From JAIPJA01 sp964390115 (GTDB lineage: Bacteria; Patescibacteriota; Patescibacteriia; Patescibacteriales; UBA12465): DNA of 5,878 nt. The notes under the pieces were generated by a model. That model did no database searches and was not told the DNA's origin. It saw only the letters and a program-made list of their open reading frames with translations. Where the stretch lies: contig CAYMGT010000048.1 of assembly GCA_964390115.1 (NCBI GenBank), positions 1-5,878 on the forward strand. Direction: 5' to 3'. Of the stretch, positions 5,025 to 5,878 are shown piece by piece (the first letter of the stretch is position 1; the number at the start of each line of letters is the position of its first letter). A program made the translations under genes and the position numbers.

Positions 5025-5878
5025 ATGAAAAAAATTTTTAAAAAATATAAATATTTATCAGGTATCTCAGCTATAGTTATTGTTGGTATTTTTTTACTTG
5101 CTAGTCCAGTCTTTGCTTCTTTTGAATCTTGGGCAGCTAATTTAGTAGCTGGAATTTTATCAGCGATTATTTTTGGTTTAGCAAAAATAGTGGCCTTAAT
5201 TATTACAACATTTGTTTATTTGGCTGAGTATAATGGTTTTATAGACTCCCCGGCGGTAGTTAGGGGCTGGATAGTAGTTAGGGACGTCGGTAACATGTTT
5301 TTTGTTTTAATTTTCTTGTTAATTGCCTTTGGTACTATACTAAGAATTGAAGCCTATAACTACAAAAGACATTTACCTAAACTTGTTTTAATGGCAGTAC
5401 TAATTAATTTCTCTAAAACAATTTGTGGATTATTTATTGATTTCTCACAAATTGTAATGCTTACTTTTGTTAATGGATTCAAGGATATAGGAGAGGGTAG
5501 TTTGGTTCACATGTTTGGCTTAAAAGAAGTCTTTAATTTAAGAGATGATGCAGGAGATATAGATTTTTGGGCTTTAGTTGGAGCATATTTATTAGGTGTT
5601 CTATATATGATCATAGCTTTAGTGGTAGTAGCTGCAATGACAGTTTCCTTGGTTATGAGAATTGTTATGCTTTGGATATACGTAGTTCTATCTCCTTTAG
5701 CCTTTCTTTTATCCGCTTTTCCTGGAGGACAAAGCTATTCTCAGCAGTGGTGGTCTAAATTTAGCAAAGAGTTGATAACTGGTCCAGTATTAGCTTTTTT
5801 TGTATGGTTATCTTTTGTTTCAATGACCTATACTTCTAGTGGTCACGAGGTTTTGGGTATGGAAAAACTTGATGATGA
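5025..5878 (+). CDS. Polytopic VirB6/TrbL-like membrane protein, type IV secretion-like (partial, 3' end missing)
   Basis: The frame stays open from ATG 5025 to the window edge, 284 codons. The N-terminus is a signal peptide: a basic start (MKKIFKKYKY), a hydrophobic core at about 11-27, and a likely cleavage after VFA (31). Further hydrophobic segments lie at about 38-68, 90-107, 117-146, 181-208, 209-231 and 251-270. A charged, soluble-looking stretch is at about 151-180 (GFKDIGEG, NLRDDAGDID). RDVGNMFFVLIFLLIAFGT (86-104), LINFSKTICG (126-135) and LWIYVVLSPLAFLLS (216-230) followed by a Trp-rich segment (QQWWSKFSKE) resemble the conserved core of VirB6/TrbL inner-membrane channel proteins as seen in Patescibacteria. 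Family placement is from pattern recognition only. It follows the two-TM protein by 7 bases with no Shine-Dalgarno. If the assignment holds, VirB4- or PrgI-like genes would be expected downstream. Confidence 0.8.
   Translation, partial: MKKIFKKYKYLSGISAIVIVGIFLLASPVFASFESWAANLVAGILSAIIFGLAKIVALIITTFVYLAEYNGFIDSPAVVRGWIVVRDVGNMFFVLIFLLIAFGTILRIEAYNYKRHLPKLVLMAVLINFSKTICGLFIDFSQIVMLTFVNGFKDIGEGSLVHMFGLKEVFNLRDDAGDIDFWALVGAYLLGVLYMIIALVVVAAMTVSLVMRIVMLWIYVVLSPLAFLLSAFPGGQSYSQQWWSKFSKELITGPVLAFFVWLSFVSMTYTSSGHEVLGMEKLDD

Noticed and set aside
5567..5758. 63-codon open frame on the plus strand
   Set aside because: It is a shifted-frame shadow inside the VirB6/TrbL-like gene, which is open across the same bases; the Ser/Cys/Phe-rich product is typical of such shadows.
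1..5878. Reassigned UGA codon (Gly or Trp), as in some candidate phyla
   Set aside because: All recognised genes are full length under the standard code, Trp positions use TGG, and no in-frame TGA was needed to read any gene.

Overview
The window looks like chromosomal DNA of an AT-rich (about 30% G+C by eye) bacterium with a reduced, unusual translation apparatus. The best guess is Candidate Phyla Radiation/Patescibacteria, probably Parcubacteria-like. Three things point there: a single-chain, mitochondrial-type phenylalanyl-tRNA synthetase; a membrane module of the kind found in Patescibacteria with VirB6/TrbL-like proteins; and start sites that mix perfect Shine-Dalgarno sequences with none at all. 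All complete genes end in TAA or TAG, every Trp is TGG and no reading frame is interrupted by TGA. The standard code therefore fits, which argues against the UGA-recoding lineages. The taxonomy is inference.

Layout, all on the + strand. Positions 2-124 are the 3' end of an unidentified gene ending in a CxxC motif. Positions 158-1297 encode a monomeric PheRS (PheS-type catalytic core fused to an FDX-ACB anticodon-binding domain). After 49 bases comes tyrS (1347-2519), probably in the same transcript. Positions 2520-2859 are a 340-base noncoding stretch. It holds two tandem intrinsic terminators closing the tyrS unit, a candidate hisS promoter with an extended -10 element, a perfect 14-bp palindrome at the predicted start point, and an AT-rich hairpin before a good Shine-Dalgarno. 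hisS (2860-4176) follows. Directly after it is a 31-codon ORF (4191-4286) with the best Shine-Dalgarno in the window, and its stop codon lies inside an intrinsic terminator. A new promoter at 4336-4364 then starts a different functional unit: a two-TM membrane protein with a basic N-terminal tail (4409-5017) and, 7 bases on, a polytopic VirB6/TrbL-like protein with a signal peptide (5025 to the window end, incomplete).

The first two thirds of the window thus charge tRNAs for Phe, Tyr and His. The last third is probably the beginning of an envelope-spanning secretion, conjugation or DNA-uptake operon. The most noteworthy items are the mitochondrial-type PheRS with an apparent one-residue deletion in class II motif 3, the small ORF wedged between hisS and its terminator, the operator-like palindrome at the hisS promoter, and the membrane module. 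No tRNA, rRNA, CRISPR array, insertion sequence or T-box leader was recognised.
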